Assembly (NCBI RefSeq): GCF_012317585.1
Contig: NZ_CP042909.1
Coordinates: forward strand, 310,001-374,000
Reading direction: 5' to 3'
DNA length: 64,000 nt
Source: Thermosulfurimonas marina
GTDB taxonomy: Bacteria > Desulfobacterota > Thermodesulfobacteria > Thermodesulfobacteriales > Thermodesulfobacteriaceae
Shown: piece after piece, positions 16,969 to 25,887 of the stretch
Layout of the letters: every line of letters starts with the position of its first letter
Position numbering within the stretch: position 1 is the first letter of the stretch
Program-made: the position numbers and the translations under genes
Notes under the pieces: model-generated
The model's database searches: none
Told to the model about the DNA's origin: nothing
What the model saw: the letters and a program-made list of their open reading frames with translations, nothing else

Positions 16969-16996
16969 TTGACTTTCCGGGGAAGGGTTTTACATT
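16969..16996 (+). promoter_or_regulatory. Promoter of the initiator tRNA
   Basis: TTGACT (16969-16974), 16-nt spacer, TACATT (16991-16996), with the tRNA starting 12 nt after the -10. It begins a few bases after the stop of the PEP-CTERM fragment. Confidence 0.6.
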
Positions 16997-17007
16997 TATG
17001 GGCGGGA

Positions 17008-17084
<77 letters not shown>

Positions 17085-17089
17085 ATTTC

Positions 17090-17740
17090 CTAAAGCTCTC
17101 CTCGGACTTCGCGGTGGAGCCTTTCGAAAAACTCCTCCATGAAGCGGTGGCGTTCTTCGGCCAGACGGCGGCCGGAGGGAGTAAGGAGACGATCCTTGAT
17201 CCGGGAAAGCTTTAGTTTGAATTCCCGCCAGGCGGTATCCTCCCGGGAATAGGGCTCGGTCTTTTCCAGGTCTACCTCCGGATTGTGCAGACGGGCCCCC
17301 ACCTCTCCGGCAAAGAGAAAGGCCCGACCGATCCCGACGGCTCCGAGGCTGTCCAGTTTGTCGGCATCAAAGAGGACTTTTTCCTCCAGGGTTTCGGGCC
17401 GCTCGGAACCCCGGAAGCGATGCCGGCGAATGGCCCGGACCACCCTTTCTATGAAATCCGGAGGGAACCGGAACTCTTCCAGGATCTTGCGGGCCAGTTC
17501 CGCCCCGTAGGCCGCATGGCAGACCCGGCCCCGGGTGCGGGCCTCCTCGGCCCGACCGATATCGTGAAGGAGGGCCGCCACGCGCACCACTTCCGGGTCG
17601 GCCCCCTCCTCCCGGGCCAGGCGCTCGGCCAGGGCCATCACCCTTTCCACATGATCCAGGCGGTGCGAGGTCCCGTTCTCCTCATAAAGGAGACGGGCCC
17701 TTTCATAAAGGCGCTTCCAGGTCTCCGGATCAATCCTCAT
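17090..17740 (-). CDS. HD-domain phosphohydrolase
   Basis: A 216-residue single-domain HD protein. HRLDHVERV, then LLHDIGRA (the His-Asp pair) and a later FDADKLDSLGAVGIGRA give the HD metal-binding set and the YedJ-like extension. Such proteins hydrolyse phosphate esters, often of nucleotides, but the substrate is not predictable. The ATG has GGAGG upstream and overlaps the end of the MFS gene by 11 bp, so the two are co-transcribed. The gene ends just 5 bp from the initiator tRNA on the other strand. Confidence 0.83.
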   Translation of the reverse strand: MRIDPETWKRLYERARLLYEENGTSHRLDHVERVMALAERLAREEGADPEVVRVAALLHDIGRAEEARTRGRVCHAAYGAELARKILEEFRFPPDFIERVVRAIRRHRFRGSERPETLEEKVLFDADKLDSLGAVGIGRAFLFAGEVGARLHNPEVDLEKTEPYSREDTAWREFKLKLSRIKDRLLTPSGRRLAEERHRFMEEFFERLHREVRGEL

Positions 17741-18953
17741 GGCGTCCTCCGGAGCTCCAAAAAAGGACGATTATGGCCCCCAGGGAAAAGAGGGCCGCGG
17801 CCTTGAGGGCCCCGGCCGACCCCCATCTTTCGGCTACCGCCCCCCAAAAAAGAGAGCCCACCGGAAAGAGCCCGAAAAAACACCAACTGAAAAGCCCCAA
17901 CACCCGCCCCCGCATTTCGTCTCCGCAGAGGCTCTGCACCCGGGCGTTGCCGTTCATAATCACATTTACCATGAGAAAGCCGATCAAGGCCAGAAGGGCC
18001 CAGGAGGCCTTGAGTCCGGGACCCAGGGCCAGGAGGTAAACCGCAGGGGGGAGCAGGAGGGCCGAGACCCGAATAAGGAGAAAGGAGGGCAGGCGGCGTC
18101 CCGCGGTGCCCGCAAAGAGGGCCCCCAGAAGGGCTCCCAAGCCGTTGGCGGCCATGAAGATACTGAATTCCCGGCCTCCGCCGGCGTAAAGCTCGCGCAC
18201 CAGGGCCGGAAGGAGCACGGCGTAGGGGAAAAGGCCCACACTCACCAGGGCCACCAGGAGGAGCACCCCCCGGATAGCCGGCCGCCGAAGGGCATACCCT
18301 AGCCCCTCCCTTAGGGCCTGGAAAAGATTGCCCCGCGAGGGGAGGTGATTTTCGGGAAGTTCGGTGACCAGCACCGCCAGGGTTACCGGAAGATAGGAAA
18401 GGGCGTTAAAGAGGAAACAGAAAGCCAGGCCCACCGTGCTCATGAGGGCCCCGGCCAGGGCCGGGCCGGCAAACCGCGAAAGATTGAAGGCCAGGGAATG
18501 TAGAGAAAGGGCCGAAACCAGATCTTCCTTTCCCACCAGGTCGTAGATAAAGGCGTTGCGGACCGGAAATTCCAGGGCCACCCCCAGCCCCATAAGGAAG
18601 GCCAGGGCCAGGACCTGCCAGGGGCGCACCAGATGGGCCCAGGTGAGGAGAAAGAGGAGGAAGGCCGAAAGGGCTGCGGTGAGCTGGGCCAGGGCCAGGA
18701 CCCGCCTTTTGGGAAAATGGTCGGCCAGCACCCCGGCCGGCAGGGCAAAAAGGAGGACCGGAAGGCTTCCTAAGGCCCCCAAAAGTCCCAGATAGGCCGG
18801 AGAGCCGGTGAGTTCATAAAGGAGCCAGCGCTGGGCGGTGGTGTGCACCCAGCGGCCCAAGAGAGAAAGCCCCTGGGCCAGAATGAAGTAACGAAAATAT
18901 TTGCGCCGCAGAGGGAGCACCAAACCCTGGGCCCATTCCAACCAGAAGGCCAT
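17730..18953 (-). CDS. MFS transporter, EntS/MFS_3-like
   Basis: A 407-residue integral membrane protein with about twelve hydrophobic helices in two halves. The N-terminal half has YFRYFILAQGLSLLGRWVHTTAQRWLLYEL and GVLADHFPKRRVL, the MFS loop 2-3 signature. MGLGVALEFPVRNAFIYDLV follows. This resembles the EntS-type exporter family. The substrate is unknown. The HD phosphohydrolase overlaps its end, and an 84-bp divergent region separates it from the DUF2148 gene. Confidence 0.85.
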   Translation of the reverse strand: MAFWLEWAQGLVLPLRRKYFRYFILAQGLSLLGRWVHTTAQRWLLYELTGSPAYLGLLGALGSLPVLLFALPAGVLADHFPKRRVLALAQLTAALSAFLLFLLTWAHLVRPWQVLALAFLMGLGVALEFPVRNAFIYDLVGKEDLVSALSLHSLAFNLSRFAGPALAGALMSTVGLAFCFLFNALSYLPVTLAVLVTELPENHLPSRGNLFQALREGLGYALRRPAIRGVLLLVALVSVGLFPYAVLLPALVRELYAGGGREFSIFMAANGLGALLGALFAGTAGRRLPSFLLIRVSALLLPPAVYLLALGPGLKASWALLALIGFLMVNVIMNGNARVQSLCGDEMRGRVLGLFSWCFFGLFPVGSLFWGAVAERWGSAGALKAAALFSLGAIIVLFWSSGGRHED

Positions 18954-19037
18954 GACCTTCCCAGATTACCTTTGGCCGGTTATCTCGGAAAGGGTCCTAT
19001 GATAAGATTTTGGCAAAACTATAAGGAGGGGGAGGTT

Positions 19038-19583
19038 ATGCAGCTTAATCCCGAAAAGGAAGTGGCGGAGCTTGCGGGGCGTCTCATGTTGACGGCGGCC
19101 CGCACGGCCCCTAAGGCCCGGGGACAGGACGAAATCCTGACCGCGCTCGTCACCGAGCCAGAGGAAAAGGAAGCCCTGGCTCGGGAGATGGAAAAAATTG
19201 CTGAACGGGGTAAAGCCTTTGCCTTTTTCAAAAGAGACGCCGAAAATGTGCGCCAGGCCGAGGCCGTAGTCCTCATCGGGCTCAAATTTGAGCGTCCGGT
19301 AGGGGTGAATTGCCGGGCCTGCGGCCTGGACTGCGAGCGCATCCTGAAGGCCGAAAAGGTCTCCGGAGACTATGAAGGCCCGCTTTGCGCCCTCCGCCTG
19401 GTGGATCTGGGGATTGCCGTGGGCTCGGCGGTCTCGGTGGCCAAGGACCTCTGTGTGGACAACCGCGTGATGTACACCATCGGGGTGGCGGCCCGGCGCC
19501 TGGGCTGGCTTGCGGCCCAGGTGATCCTGGGGGTGCCTCTCAGCATCAAGGGCAAGAATATCTTCTTTGACCGCAAGGCCTGA
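19038..19583 (+). CDS. DUF2148 (ferredoxin-domain) protein
   Basis: A 181-residue protein with a cysteine cluster GVNCRACGLDC (~97-107) and a later Cys in GPLCALRLVDLGIAVGSAV. This layout is that of the DUF2148/COG4739 family, common in strict anaerobes and presumed to bind an Fe-S cluster. Its biochemical role is not established. The ORF continues upstream to 18843, but a strong AAGGAGGGGGAGG fixes the start at 19038. The EamA gene follows after 1 bp. Confidence 0.85.
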   Translation: MQLNPEKEVAELAGRLMLTAARTAPKARGQDEILTALVTEPEEKEALAREMEKIAERGKAFAFFKRDAENVRQAEAVVLIGLKFERPVGVNCRACGLDCERILKAEKVSGDYEGPLCALRLVDLGIAVGSAVSVAKDLCVDNRVMYTIGVAARRLGWLAAQVILGVPLSIKGKNIFFDRKA

Positions 19584-19584
19584 G

Positions 19585-20013
19585 ATGGACGGAAGGATCT
19601 TCCTCCTCTGGATCCTTACCCTCCTTTTCTGGGGGACCTCTCCCCTCCTCGAAAAGGTAGCCCTGCAGGCGGTGCCCCCGCTTCTGGCCCTGGCGGTGCG
19701 CACCGGGGTGGCCGCCCTGGCCCTGGCCCTGGCGGTGATCCTGACCGGGGAGGCGGGCCAGCTGGCCGAATTACGCCTGCGCGATTTCCTGGTGCTGGCC
19801 GGAAGCGGCCTTCTGGCGGGCTTCCTGGGTATGCTCACCTACTTCATGCTCCTTAAAAGCGGAGCGGCCTCGAAAATCGTCCCCCTTACCGCGGCCTATC
19901 CTCTGGTGACCGCGCTCCTGGCCCTCCTTTTCCTGCGGGAGGAACTGACCCCGGCCCGTCTCTTAGGGATTCTCCTTACGGTAAGCGGTCTTATCATATT
20001 GCAGAGGAGTTGA
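19585..20013 (+). CDS. Half-size EamA/DMT membrane protein
   Basis: A 142-residue protein with five predicted membrane helices (around residues 6-27, 36-57, 72-94, 99-120, 124-140). The motif AAYPLVTALLALLFLREELT is typical of the second EamA repeat. It is half the size of ordinary ten-helix EamA transporters and would need to dimerise, as related small DMT proteins do. Substrate unknown. A TTG six codons upstream is an alternative start, but it lies inside the DUF2148 gene. polX follows after 4 bp. Confidence 0.8.
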   Translation: MDGRIFLLWILTLLFWGTSPLLEKVALQAVPPLLALAVRTGVAALALALAVILTGEAGQLAELRLRDFLVLAGSGLLAGFLGMLTYFMLLKSGAASKIVPLTAAYPLVTALLALLFLREELTPARLLGILLTVSGLIILQRS

Positions 20014-20017
20014 GGCC

Positions 20018-21739
20018 ATGCGCAATCAAGAAGTGGCCGAGATCTTTCGCCGGGTGGCCGCCCTCCTGGAAATCAAGGGAGAAAACCCTTACCGGGTACG
20101 GGCCTATCAGCGGGCGGCCCAGAACATTGAGGCCCTTACCCAGGACGTGGAGGAACTGGCCCGCAGGGGACAGCTCACCCGCATTCCGGGAATCGGGGCC
20201 GATCTGGCCGGAAAGATCAAGGAAATCCTGGAGACCGGAACCCTTTCCCTCTATGAAGAATTAAAGCGGGAGGTCCCCCCGGAGCTCCTCAAATTTCTGG
20301 AGATTCCGGGCCTGGGGCCCAAAAAGGCCAAACTCATCTATGAAACCCTGGGGATTAAGACCCTCGAGGAGTTGGAGAGGGCCTGTCGGGAGCACAAAAT
20401 CGCCCGGCTTCCGGGCATGGGCTACAAGACCGAAGAAAATATCCTTAAAGGGCTGCAATTCCTCAAGGAAAAGGTGGGCCGGAGGCCCCTCGGGGAAGTG
20501 CTCCCCCTGGCCGAAGACCTTCTGGAGTATCTACGGAAAAAGGGCCCGGTGGAAAGGATCTCTGTGGCCGGAAGTATCCGCCGGCGTCGGGAAACGGTCA
20601 AGGATATCGATATCCTGGTGACCTCCAAGCGCCCCCACGAGGTGATGGAGGTCTTCGTAAGGTATCCCCGGGTCATAGAAGTGCTGGCCCACGGGGAGAC
20701 CAAGACCAGCGTCCGGGTGAAACCGGGTATCCAGGTGGACGTAAGGGTGGTGGACCCGGAATGCTGGGGGGCGGCTCTGGCCTACTTTACCGGCTCCAAG
20801 GCCCACAATATCCGTATCCGAGAGCTCGGAGTCCAGCGAGGCCTCAAGATTAACGAATACGGCATCTTCCGAGGAAACGAAAGGATCGGCGGGAAAGAGG
20901 AAGAGGAAGTCTTTGCCGCGGTAGGCCTTCCCTGGATCCCTCCGGAACTCCGGGAAGACCGGGGAGAGATCGAGGCCGCCCAGGAGGGCCGTCTTCCCCG
21001 TCTGGTGGAATACGAAGAGATCCGGGGAGACGCCCACGTGCATTCCAAATATAGCGATGGGCACTCGAGTCTCGAGGAGATAGCCGCCTTTGCGGAATCC
21101 CTGGGGCTTTCCTGGGTGGGGATCTGCGATCATTCTCAGGGGCTCAAGGTAGCCGGAGGAGTACCGGTGGAGGCCCTCATGGAAAAGAAACGGGCCATTG
21201 AGGAATTCAATCGCCGCTCCAAGCGGGTGAAACTGATCTTCGGGGCGGAGGTGGACATCCGTTCCGACGGCACTCTGGACTACCCGGACGAGGTCCTGGC
21301 GGAGATTGACCTGGTGATCGCGGCCATCCATACGGGTTTTCAACAATCCGAAGAGCAGCTCACCTCCCGGGCGGTGGCCGCCCTTTCCCACCCCCTGGTC
21401 CACGCCCTGGCCCACCCTACGGGAAGACTCCTGGGAGAGCGGGAACCCTACGCCCTGGATCTCAAAAAGGTCATTGAGACCGCGGCCCGCCACGGCAAGG
21501 CCCTGGAGATCAACGCCTTTTACAATCGCCTGGACCTGAACGATGTGAACGCTCGGGCCGCCAAGGAGGCCGGGGTAAAGCTTCTTATCGGGACCGACGC
21601 CCATCTGGCCGACCAGATGGCCCAGATCCATCTGGGGACCGCCGTGGCCCGCCGGGCTTGGTGTGAAAAGGAAGATGTGCTAAATACTCTATCGTACGAG
21701 GAATTTTTGGCCTGGTTGAGGCGGGCCAGAGGAAAATGA
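20018..21739 (+). CDS. polX: DNA polymerase/3'-5' exonuclease PolX
   Basis: 573 residues, normal for bacterial PolX. Residues ~1-120 hold two helix-hairpin-helix repeats (GIGADLAGKIKEIL, GLGPKKAKLIYETL). Residues ~150-320 form the family X polymerase palm, with GSIRRRRETVKDIDILV supplying the catalytic aspartates and VDVRVV the third. Residues ~340-565 are a PHP phosphoesterase with DAHVHSKYSDGHSSLEE and DHSQGL, giving Mn-dependent 3'-5' exonuclease and AP-site processing. It probably serves base-excision repair. The stop overlaps the ATG of a frameshifted small ORF. Confidence 0.95.
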   Translation: MRNQEVAEIFRRVAALLEIKGENPYRVRAYQRAAQNIEALTQDVEELARRGQLTRIPGIGADLAGKIKEILETGTLSLYEELKREVPPELLKFLEIPGLGPKKAKLIYETLGIKTLEELERACREHKIARLPGMGYKTEENILKGLQFLKEKVGRRPLGEVLPLAEDLLEYLRKKGPVERISVAGSIRRRRETVKDIDILVTSKRPHEVMEVFVRYPRVIEVLAHGETKTSVRVKPGIQVDVRVVDPECWGAALAYFTGSKAHNIRIRELGVQRGLKINEYGIFRGNERIGGKEEEEVFAAVGLPWIPPELREDRGEIEAAQEGRLPRLVEYEEIRGDAHVHSKYSDGHSSLEEIAAFAESLGLSWVGICDHSQGLKVAGGVPVEALMEKKRAIEEFNRRSKRVKLIFGAEVDIRSDGTLDYPDEVLAEIDLVIAAIHTGFQQSEEQLTSRAVAALSHPLVHALAHPTGRLLGEREPYALDLKKVIETAARHGKALEINAFYNRLDLNDVNARAAKEAGVKLLIGTDAHLADQMAQIHLGTAVARRAWCEKEDVLNTLSYEEFLAWLRRARGK

Positions 21740-21895
21740 ACGTCGAGCTTCTGCGTCTTAATAGAAGAGGCTCCTCCGGAAGTCCGCAGGATTTTAATCC
21801 GCTTTGCGGAATGGGTGGAAAAAGAGATCGGGGAACGCCTCACCAAACGGGACTTTGAGGCGGGTATTCTGGTCCAGAGTTTTGAATGGGCCTAG
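21736..21895 (+). pseudogene. Small ORF (~52 codons) broken by one extra base
   Basis: The ATG at 21736 overlaps the polX stop in the usual ATGA way and gives MNVELLRL before the frame becomes meaningless. The next frame, open from the polX stop to TAG at 21893-21895, reads IEEAPPEVRRILIRFAEWVE and then KEIGERLTKRDFEAGILVQS. It lacks a good start codon. Removing one A from CTTAATA near 21760 joins both into a 52-residue amphipathic helical protein ending directly before the ribosome site of the acylphosphatase. I therefore read it as a real small gene with a single-base frameshift, natural or from sequencing. Function unknown. Confidence 0.5.
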
Positions 21896-21904
21896 GAGGC
21901 GAAC

Positions 21905-22180
21905 ATGGCTAAAAAACGGGTCCACGTCTGGATCTCCGGAAGGGTCCAGGGAGTATGGTTCCGCTCCTACACCAAAAAGGAGGCCGACCGGCTGGGGATC
22001 AAGGGCTGGGTGCGCAACCTCCCGGACGGCCGGGTGGAGGCCGTATTTGAAGGAGAGGAGGAGGCCGTGGAGGCTATGGTGCGCTGGTGCCATGTAGGCT
22101 CTCCGCTCTCCCAGGTCACCGGCGTAGAGGTAAAAGAGGAACCCTATACCGGGGAATTCCGGGACTTTTCCATAAGATAG
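21905..22180 (+). CDS. acyP: Acylphosphatase
   Basis: 91 residues, the standard size. [20 protein letters not shown] contains the phosphate-binding loop (GRVQGVWFR) with the catalytic Arg, and [17 protein letters not shown] includes the catalytic Asn. It hydrolyses acyl phosphates in the cytoplasm. AGGAGG lies just before the ATG. It is followed 4 bp later by the PepT-like peptidase. Confidence 0.95.
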   Translation: MAKKRVHVWISGRVQGVWFRSYTKKEADRLGIKGWVRNLPDGRVEAVFEGEEEAVEAMVRWCHVGSPLSQVTGVEVKEEPYTGEFRDFSIR

Positions 22181-22184
22181 TGAG

Positions 22185-23327
22185 ATGCTCGATCCCGAAA
22201 GACTTAAACTGGAATTCCTCACCCTGGCCCAGATCGATAGCCCTTCCCGCAAGGAAAAGCCTCTGGCCCAGCACCTGGTAGCCCTTTTTGAGGCCCTGGG
22301 GGGAGAATGCTTTTTTGACCACTCCGCGGTCTACACGGAATCAGAGACCGGAAACCTCATCGTAAAGCTCCCGGGGACCGCCGAAGCTCCCCCGGTCCTC
22401 CTTTCGGCCCACCTAGACACCATTGAACCCACCCCGCAGGTAAGGCCCCTGGAGGAAAACGGCCTCCTGCGCAACGAAAAGCCCGGCCTGATAGGAGCCG
22501 ACGACAAGAGCGGGATCGCCATTATCATCGAGGTAGTGCGCGCCCTGCGGGAAAGCGGTCTGCCCTACCCTCCTCTGGAGTTGGTCTTCACCACCTGTGA
22601 AGAGATCGGCCTTCTGGGGGCCCGCTATCTGGATTACAAGCTCCTCAAGGCCCGCTGGGGCCTGGTCCTGGACTCCGAAGACCCTCGGCGGGTGGTAGTG
22701 CGGGCCCCGGAGGCCATAAAATTTCAAATTCGGGTCCTGGGAAGGGCGGCCCATGCGGGGCTTGAGCCGGAAAAAGGCCTTAACGCCATTAAAATCGCCG
22801 CCGAAGCCCTTTCAAGGCTCCCCTCCGGCCGCATAGACCCCGAGACCACCCTTAACTTCGGCACCATAAAAGGAGGGAAGGCCACCAACATCGTTCCCGA
22901 AGAGGTGGTGCTTGAGGGTGAAATCCGGAGTCACCGTCTGGAAAGGCTCGAAGAGCTTTGGGAGAGGATCGCGGGGGTCTTTGCGGAGGTCACCCGGGAA
23001 AAAGGGCCGGACGGACGCCCGGAATTTGAAGCCCGGCGGGAGGAGATGTTCCCTCATTTCCATGTGCCCGAGGATCATCCCCTCCTCGGAGTTCTCCAGG
23101 AAGCCGGTCGGAGGATAGGACTTGAGCTTGAATTTACGAAAAGTGAAGGAGGCTCGGACGCCAATCTTTTTAACCGCCACGGGGTGGCCTGCGTAATCCT
23201 GGGGACCGGGATGCGGCGGGTGCATTCCCCGGAGGAGTACCTCCTTCTGGAAGACTTTTTCCTCTGCGCCCGTCTGGTCTATGAATTCCTGGCTCTGGTG
23301 GCTCAAAACCCTTCGGCGGGCCGTTGA
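22185..23327 (+). CDS. PepT-like M20 metallopeptidase
   Basis: A 380-residue di-zinc peptidase. Metal and catalytic motifs are in order: SAHLDTIEP (~70-78), GADDKSGIAIII (~105-116), TCEEIGLLGA (~133-142), DSEDP (~160) and HSPEEY near the C-terminus. The dimerisation (lid) domain lies around 175-290. It resembles the PepT2/tripeptide-aminopeptidase-like group often found in Firmicutes and deltaproteobacterial lineages. It probably removes residues from short peptides in the cytoplasm. comF overlaps its 3' end by 47 bp. Confidence 0.88.
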   Translation: MLDPERLKLEFLTLAQIDSPSRKEKPLAQHLVALFEALGGECFFDHSAVYTESETGNLIVKLPGTAEAPPVLLSAHLDTIEPTPQVRPLEENGLLRNEKPGLIGADDKSGIAIIIEVVRALRESGLPYPPLELVFTTCEEIGLLGARYLDYKLLKARWGLVLDSEDPRRVVVRAPEAIKFQIRVLGRAAHAGLEPEKGLNAIKIAAEALSRLPSGRIDPETTLNFGTIKGGKATNIVPEEVVLEGEIRSHRLERLEELWERIAGVFAEVTREKGPDGRPEFEARREEMFPHFHVPEDHPLLGVLQEAGRRIGLELEFTKSEGGSDANLFNRHGVACVILGTGMRRVHSPEEYLLLEDFFLCARLVYEFLALVAQNPSAGR

Positions 23328-23979
23328 GGCCTTCTTTTTCCCGGTCCGCTGCCTGGCCTGTGGCCAATGGACCGAAAAAGGCCCGGTATGTAAGGACTGC
23401 TATGAAAAACTTCCCTGGAATCGGAAAAGCTGTCCGGTGTGCGCCCGGCCCTATCCCCCAGAGGTCCCTCCCCACCCCTGCGGGGACTGCCTCCAACCCC
23501 GGGCCTTTGACCGGGTGATAGCCCCCTTGCGTTACGAGCCTCCGGTGTCGGAATGGCTCCAGGGGCTCAAATTTCGGGAGGACTTTGTGCTGGCCAGAGA
23601 CCTGGCAGTCCTTTTAAAAGAGGCCCTGGCGAAAGAAGGGCCCTTTGACCTGGTGATCCCGGTGCCCCTTTCCCCGAAAAGAAGACGGACTCGGGGGTTT
23701 AATCAGGCGGCCTTATTGGCCCGCTGGGCCTTCGGGGGCTTTGAGGAAATTCTCGCCCGCCGCAGGGAGACCCTACCCCAGAGCGAACTTCCGGCCCGAG
23801 AAAGACGGCGCAATGTGCGCGGGGCCTTTGGGCTCCGAAAGCCGCAGGACCTTTCGGGAAAACATATTCTTCTGGTGGACGATATCTTCACCACCGGAGC
23901 CACGGCCGAAGAGTGTGCCCGGGTCCTCAAGCGGGCCGGGGCCTTACGGGTGACCGTGGCGGTGGTGGCCCGGGCCTGA
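23281..23979 (+). CDS. comF: ComF-family phosphoribosyltransferase-like protein
   Basis: A 232-residue protein. The N-terminal zinc ribbon has CLACG, CKDCYEKLPW, CPVCARP and CGDC, in the pattern of ComF. The C-terminal type I PRTase-like domain carries VIPVPLSPKRRRTRGFNQA and the PRPP loop ILLVDDIFTTGATAEEC. ComF proteins act in uptake or handling of transforming DNA; since the window also has type IV pilus genes, competence is possible but unproven. The ATG lies inside the peptidase gene, without an obvious ribosome site. Confidence 0.9.
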   Translation: MNSWLWWLKTLRRAVEAFFFPVRCLACGQWTEKGPVCKDCYEKLPWNRKSCPVCARPYPPEVPPHPCGDCLQPRAFDRVIAPLRYEPPVSEWLQGLKFREDFVLARDLAVLLKEALAKEGPFDLVIPVPLSPKRRRTRGFNQAALLARWAFGGFEEILARRRETLPQSELPARERRRNVRGAFGLRKPQDLSGKHILLVDDIFTTGATAEECARVLKRAGALRVTVAVVARA

Positions 23980-23983
23980 AGCC

Positions 23984-25228
23984 ATGAAAATAGCCCTTCT
24001 TCCCCTGCGAGTAGTCCCCGGAAAGATCTCTCAGAATCTCCAAGGCCTCAAAGATCTCCTTTCCCGGACTTCGGTCGACCTTTCCGTGGCCCCGGAGCTG
24101 AGTCTCACCGGATACGCCCCCCCGGAGGAAGGACCAGGTCTTGAAGCCCTTTCCCAGGTGGAATCCCTGGTCCGAGAAAGAGAAACCGGCCTCCTTCTGG
24201 GACATCCGGTCTTTGAAGGAGAGGGGCTTACCAATGGGGCCTGGCTTTTAACGCCCCGGGAAAAAAGATTAGTGGCCGAAAAGGAAGCCCTCTTTCCCGG
24301 GCTTGATGCGGAGTGTGGTTTTAGCCCCGGAAGGCGGCGGGAGATCTTTGAGCTGGGGGAAGGTCTTTGGGGCGGGGTGCTGCTGTGTTACGAGATCCGC
24401 TTTCCGGAGTTTGCTCGAAGGCTTGTGTCTCGGGGAGCCAACGTGATCTTTGTCCTGGCCCAGTGGCCTGCGGCCCGGAGGGCCCACCTTCGGGCCCTGG
24501 CCCGGGCCCGAGCCCTCGAAAACCAGGTCTTCGTATTGGTGGCAGGGGCCTCCGGGGAGGCCCAAGGGATTCCTCTTTCCGGGGTGGCTCTGGCCTTCTC
24601 CCCCGAGGGAGAACTTCTGGGAGAAGTCCTGGATGAGGAAGCCCCTCTAGAAGTGGAACTTCGGCCGGAGGCCCTCTCTCAAGCCCGAAGACTTTTCAAT
24701 ACCTCGGTCTCTCCACCCCCCCTTCTTCCGGAAAGAAAGATCCTGCCGCTTCCGGAACTCCTCAACGAGGTGGCCCGTCGCCGGGCCCTGGGGCATCGTC
24801 TGGTTTTTACCAACGGCTGTTTTGATCTCCTGCATGCGGGACATGTGAGCTACCTTTACGAGGCCCGGGCTCAAGGAGACTTCCTGGTAGTGGGACTCAA
24901 CTCCGACGCTTCGGTCCGGCGCCTCAAAGGGCCCGAGCGTCCGGTAAACCCCGAAAATCACCGGGCCCTGGTCCTGGCCTCGCTTTCCTGCGTGGACTAT
25001 GTGGTCCTTTTCGAGGAGGATACCCCGGAGGCCCTCATTCGGGCCTTGAGACCCGAGGTCCTGGTCAAAGGGGAGGACTGGCCGGAAGAAAAGATTGTAG
25101 GGGCCGCCTGGGTAAAAAGCTACGGGGGAAAAGTGGTCCGCATTCCCTTCCGCTATCGGGTCTCTACCACCTTCCTTATCGAACGCCTGCGCCGGCCCGA
25201 AAAATATTTTAAGGAGGGACACCGGTGA
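23984..25228 (+). CDS. Nitrilase-superfamily domain fused to heptose-1-phosphate adenylyltransferase
   Basis: A 414-residue two-domain protein. Residues 1-~240 are a carbon-nitrogen hydrolase with the full triad Glu38 (VAPELSLTGY), Lys100 (AEKEALFPG) and Cys135 (LLCYEIRFPE); such enzymes hydrolyse amides. Residues ~265-410 match the HldE/RfaE adenylyltransferase domain, with VFTNGCFDLLHAGHVSYL (the HxGH nucleotidyl-transfer motif), VGLNSDASVRRLKGPERPVN and the final VSTTFLIERL. That domain would make ADP-heptose for the lipopolysaccharide core. The kinase half of HldE is absent. What an amidase does on this enzyme is unknown. The stop overlaps the GTG of the next gene. Confidence 0.87.
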   Translation: MKIALLPLRVVPGKISQNLQGLKDLLSRTSVDLSVAPELSLTGYAPPEEGPGLEALSQVESLVRERETGLLLGHPVFEGEGLTNGAWLLTPREKRLVAEKEALFPGLDAECGFSPGRRREIFELGEGLWGGVLLCYEIRFPEFARRLVSRGANVIFVLAQWPAARRAHLRALARARALENQVFVLVAGASGEAQGIPLSGVALAFSPEGELLGEVLDEEAPLEVELRPEALSQARRLFNTSVSPPPLLPERKILPLPELLNEVARRRALGHRLVFTNGCFDLLHAGHVSYLYEARAQGDFLVVGLNSDASVRRLKGPERPVNPENHRALVLASLSCVDYVVLFEEDTPEALIRALRPEVLVKGEDWPEEKIVGAAWVKSYGGKVVRIPFRYRVSTTFLIERLRRPEKYFKEGHR

Positions 25229-25887
25229 GACTTTCCTATCAGGAAGTTCTGGCCAAAATCCGAAATATGGAAGACCTTTCTGGAGGCGATCTTTCGGGCT
25301 TTAAGTTAGAAAACTTCAATTTGAGCCTTTTAAAACTTCGGGGGGTAAATTTTTCGGGGGCCCATCTCTACGGGGTCAATTTTGCGGGAGCCGATCTGGA
25401 AGGGGCTAATTTTGAAGGGGCCTATGTGGCGGTCACCAATTTTCTGGGGGCCAATCTTCGGGGAGCCATCTTTCGTAAGGCCGACCTGGGAAACGCCTCT
25501 CTCAAGGGGGCTCAGCTATCCGGAGCCGATCTTCGGGAAGCGGATCTCGCGGCCGGGGACCTCAGTCTGGCCAACTTCCAGGGGGCGGATCTGCGGAAAG
25601 CCCGGATTGAGGCCGTAGACGGACAGCTAGCCAATTTTGAAGGGGCTAACCTAGAAGAAGCTAACCTCCGGGGAAGTAGCTTCCAACTGGCCAATTTCAA
25701 CCGGGCCATTTTGCGTAAGGCCAACCTTATCCAGACCGACCTTACCGGAGCCCAGTTAAGAGAGGCCGACCTTACACAGGCCGACCTCATCGAAGCCTAT
25801 CTCAGAGGGGCGGATTTTAGAGGAAGCAACCTCGAAGGCGCCCGCTTTAGAGACGCCTTTTTCGAAAAAACCCTAGGCCTGCCTTAA
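25225..25887 (+). CDS. Pentapeptide-repeat protein
   Basis: A 220-residue protein built almost wholly of A(D/N)LxxA-type pentapeptides from about residue 20 to 210 (for example ADLEGANFEGAYV, ANLRGAIFRKADLGNASL), which fold as a right-handed quadrilateral beta helix. There is no signal peptide or membrane segment, so it is probably cytoplasmic. Roles in this fold range from gyrase protection to unknown; nothing here decides. Start is GTG, preceded by AAGGAGGG and overlapping the previous stop. It ends convergent with iorB with a 4-bp overlap. Confidence 0.9.
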   Translation: MRLSYQEVLAKIRNMEDLSGGDLSGFKLENFNLSLLKLRGVNFSGAHLYGVNFAGADLEGANFEGAYVAVTNFLGANLRGAIFRKADLGNASLKGAQLSGADLREADLAAGDLSLANFQGADLRKARIEAVDGQLANFEGANLEEANLRGSSFQLANFNRAILRKANLIQTDLTGAQLREADLTQADLIEAYLRGADFRGSNLEGARFRDAFFEKTLGLP

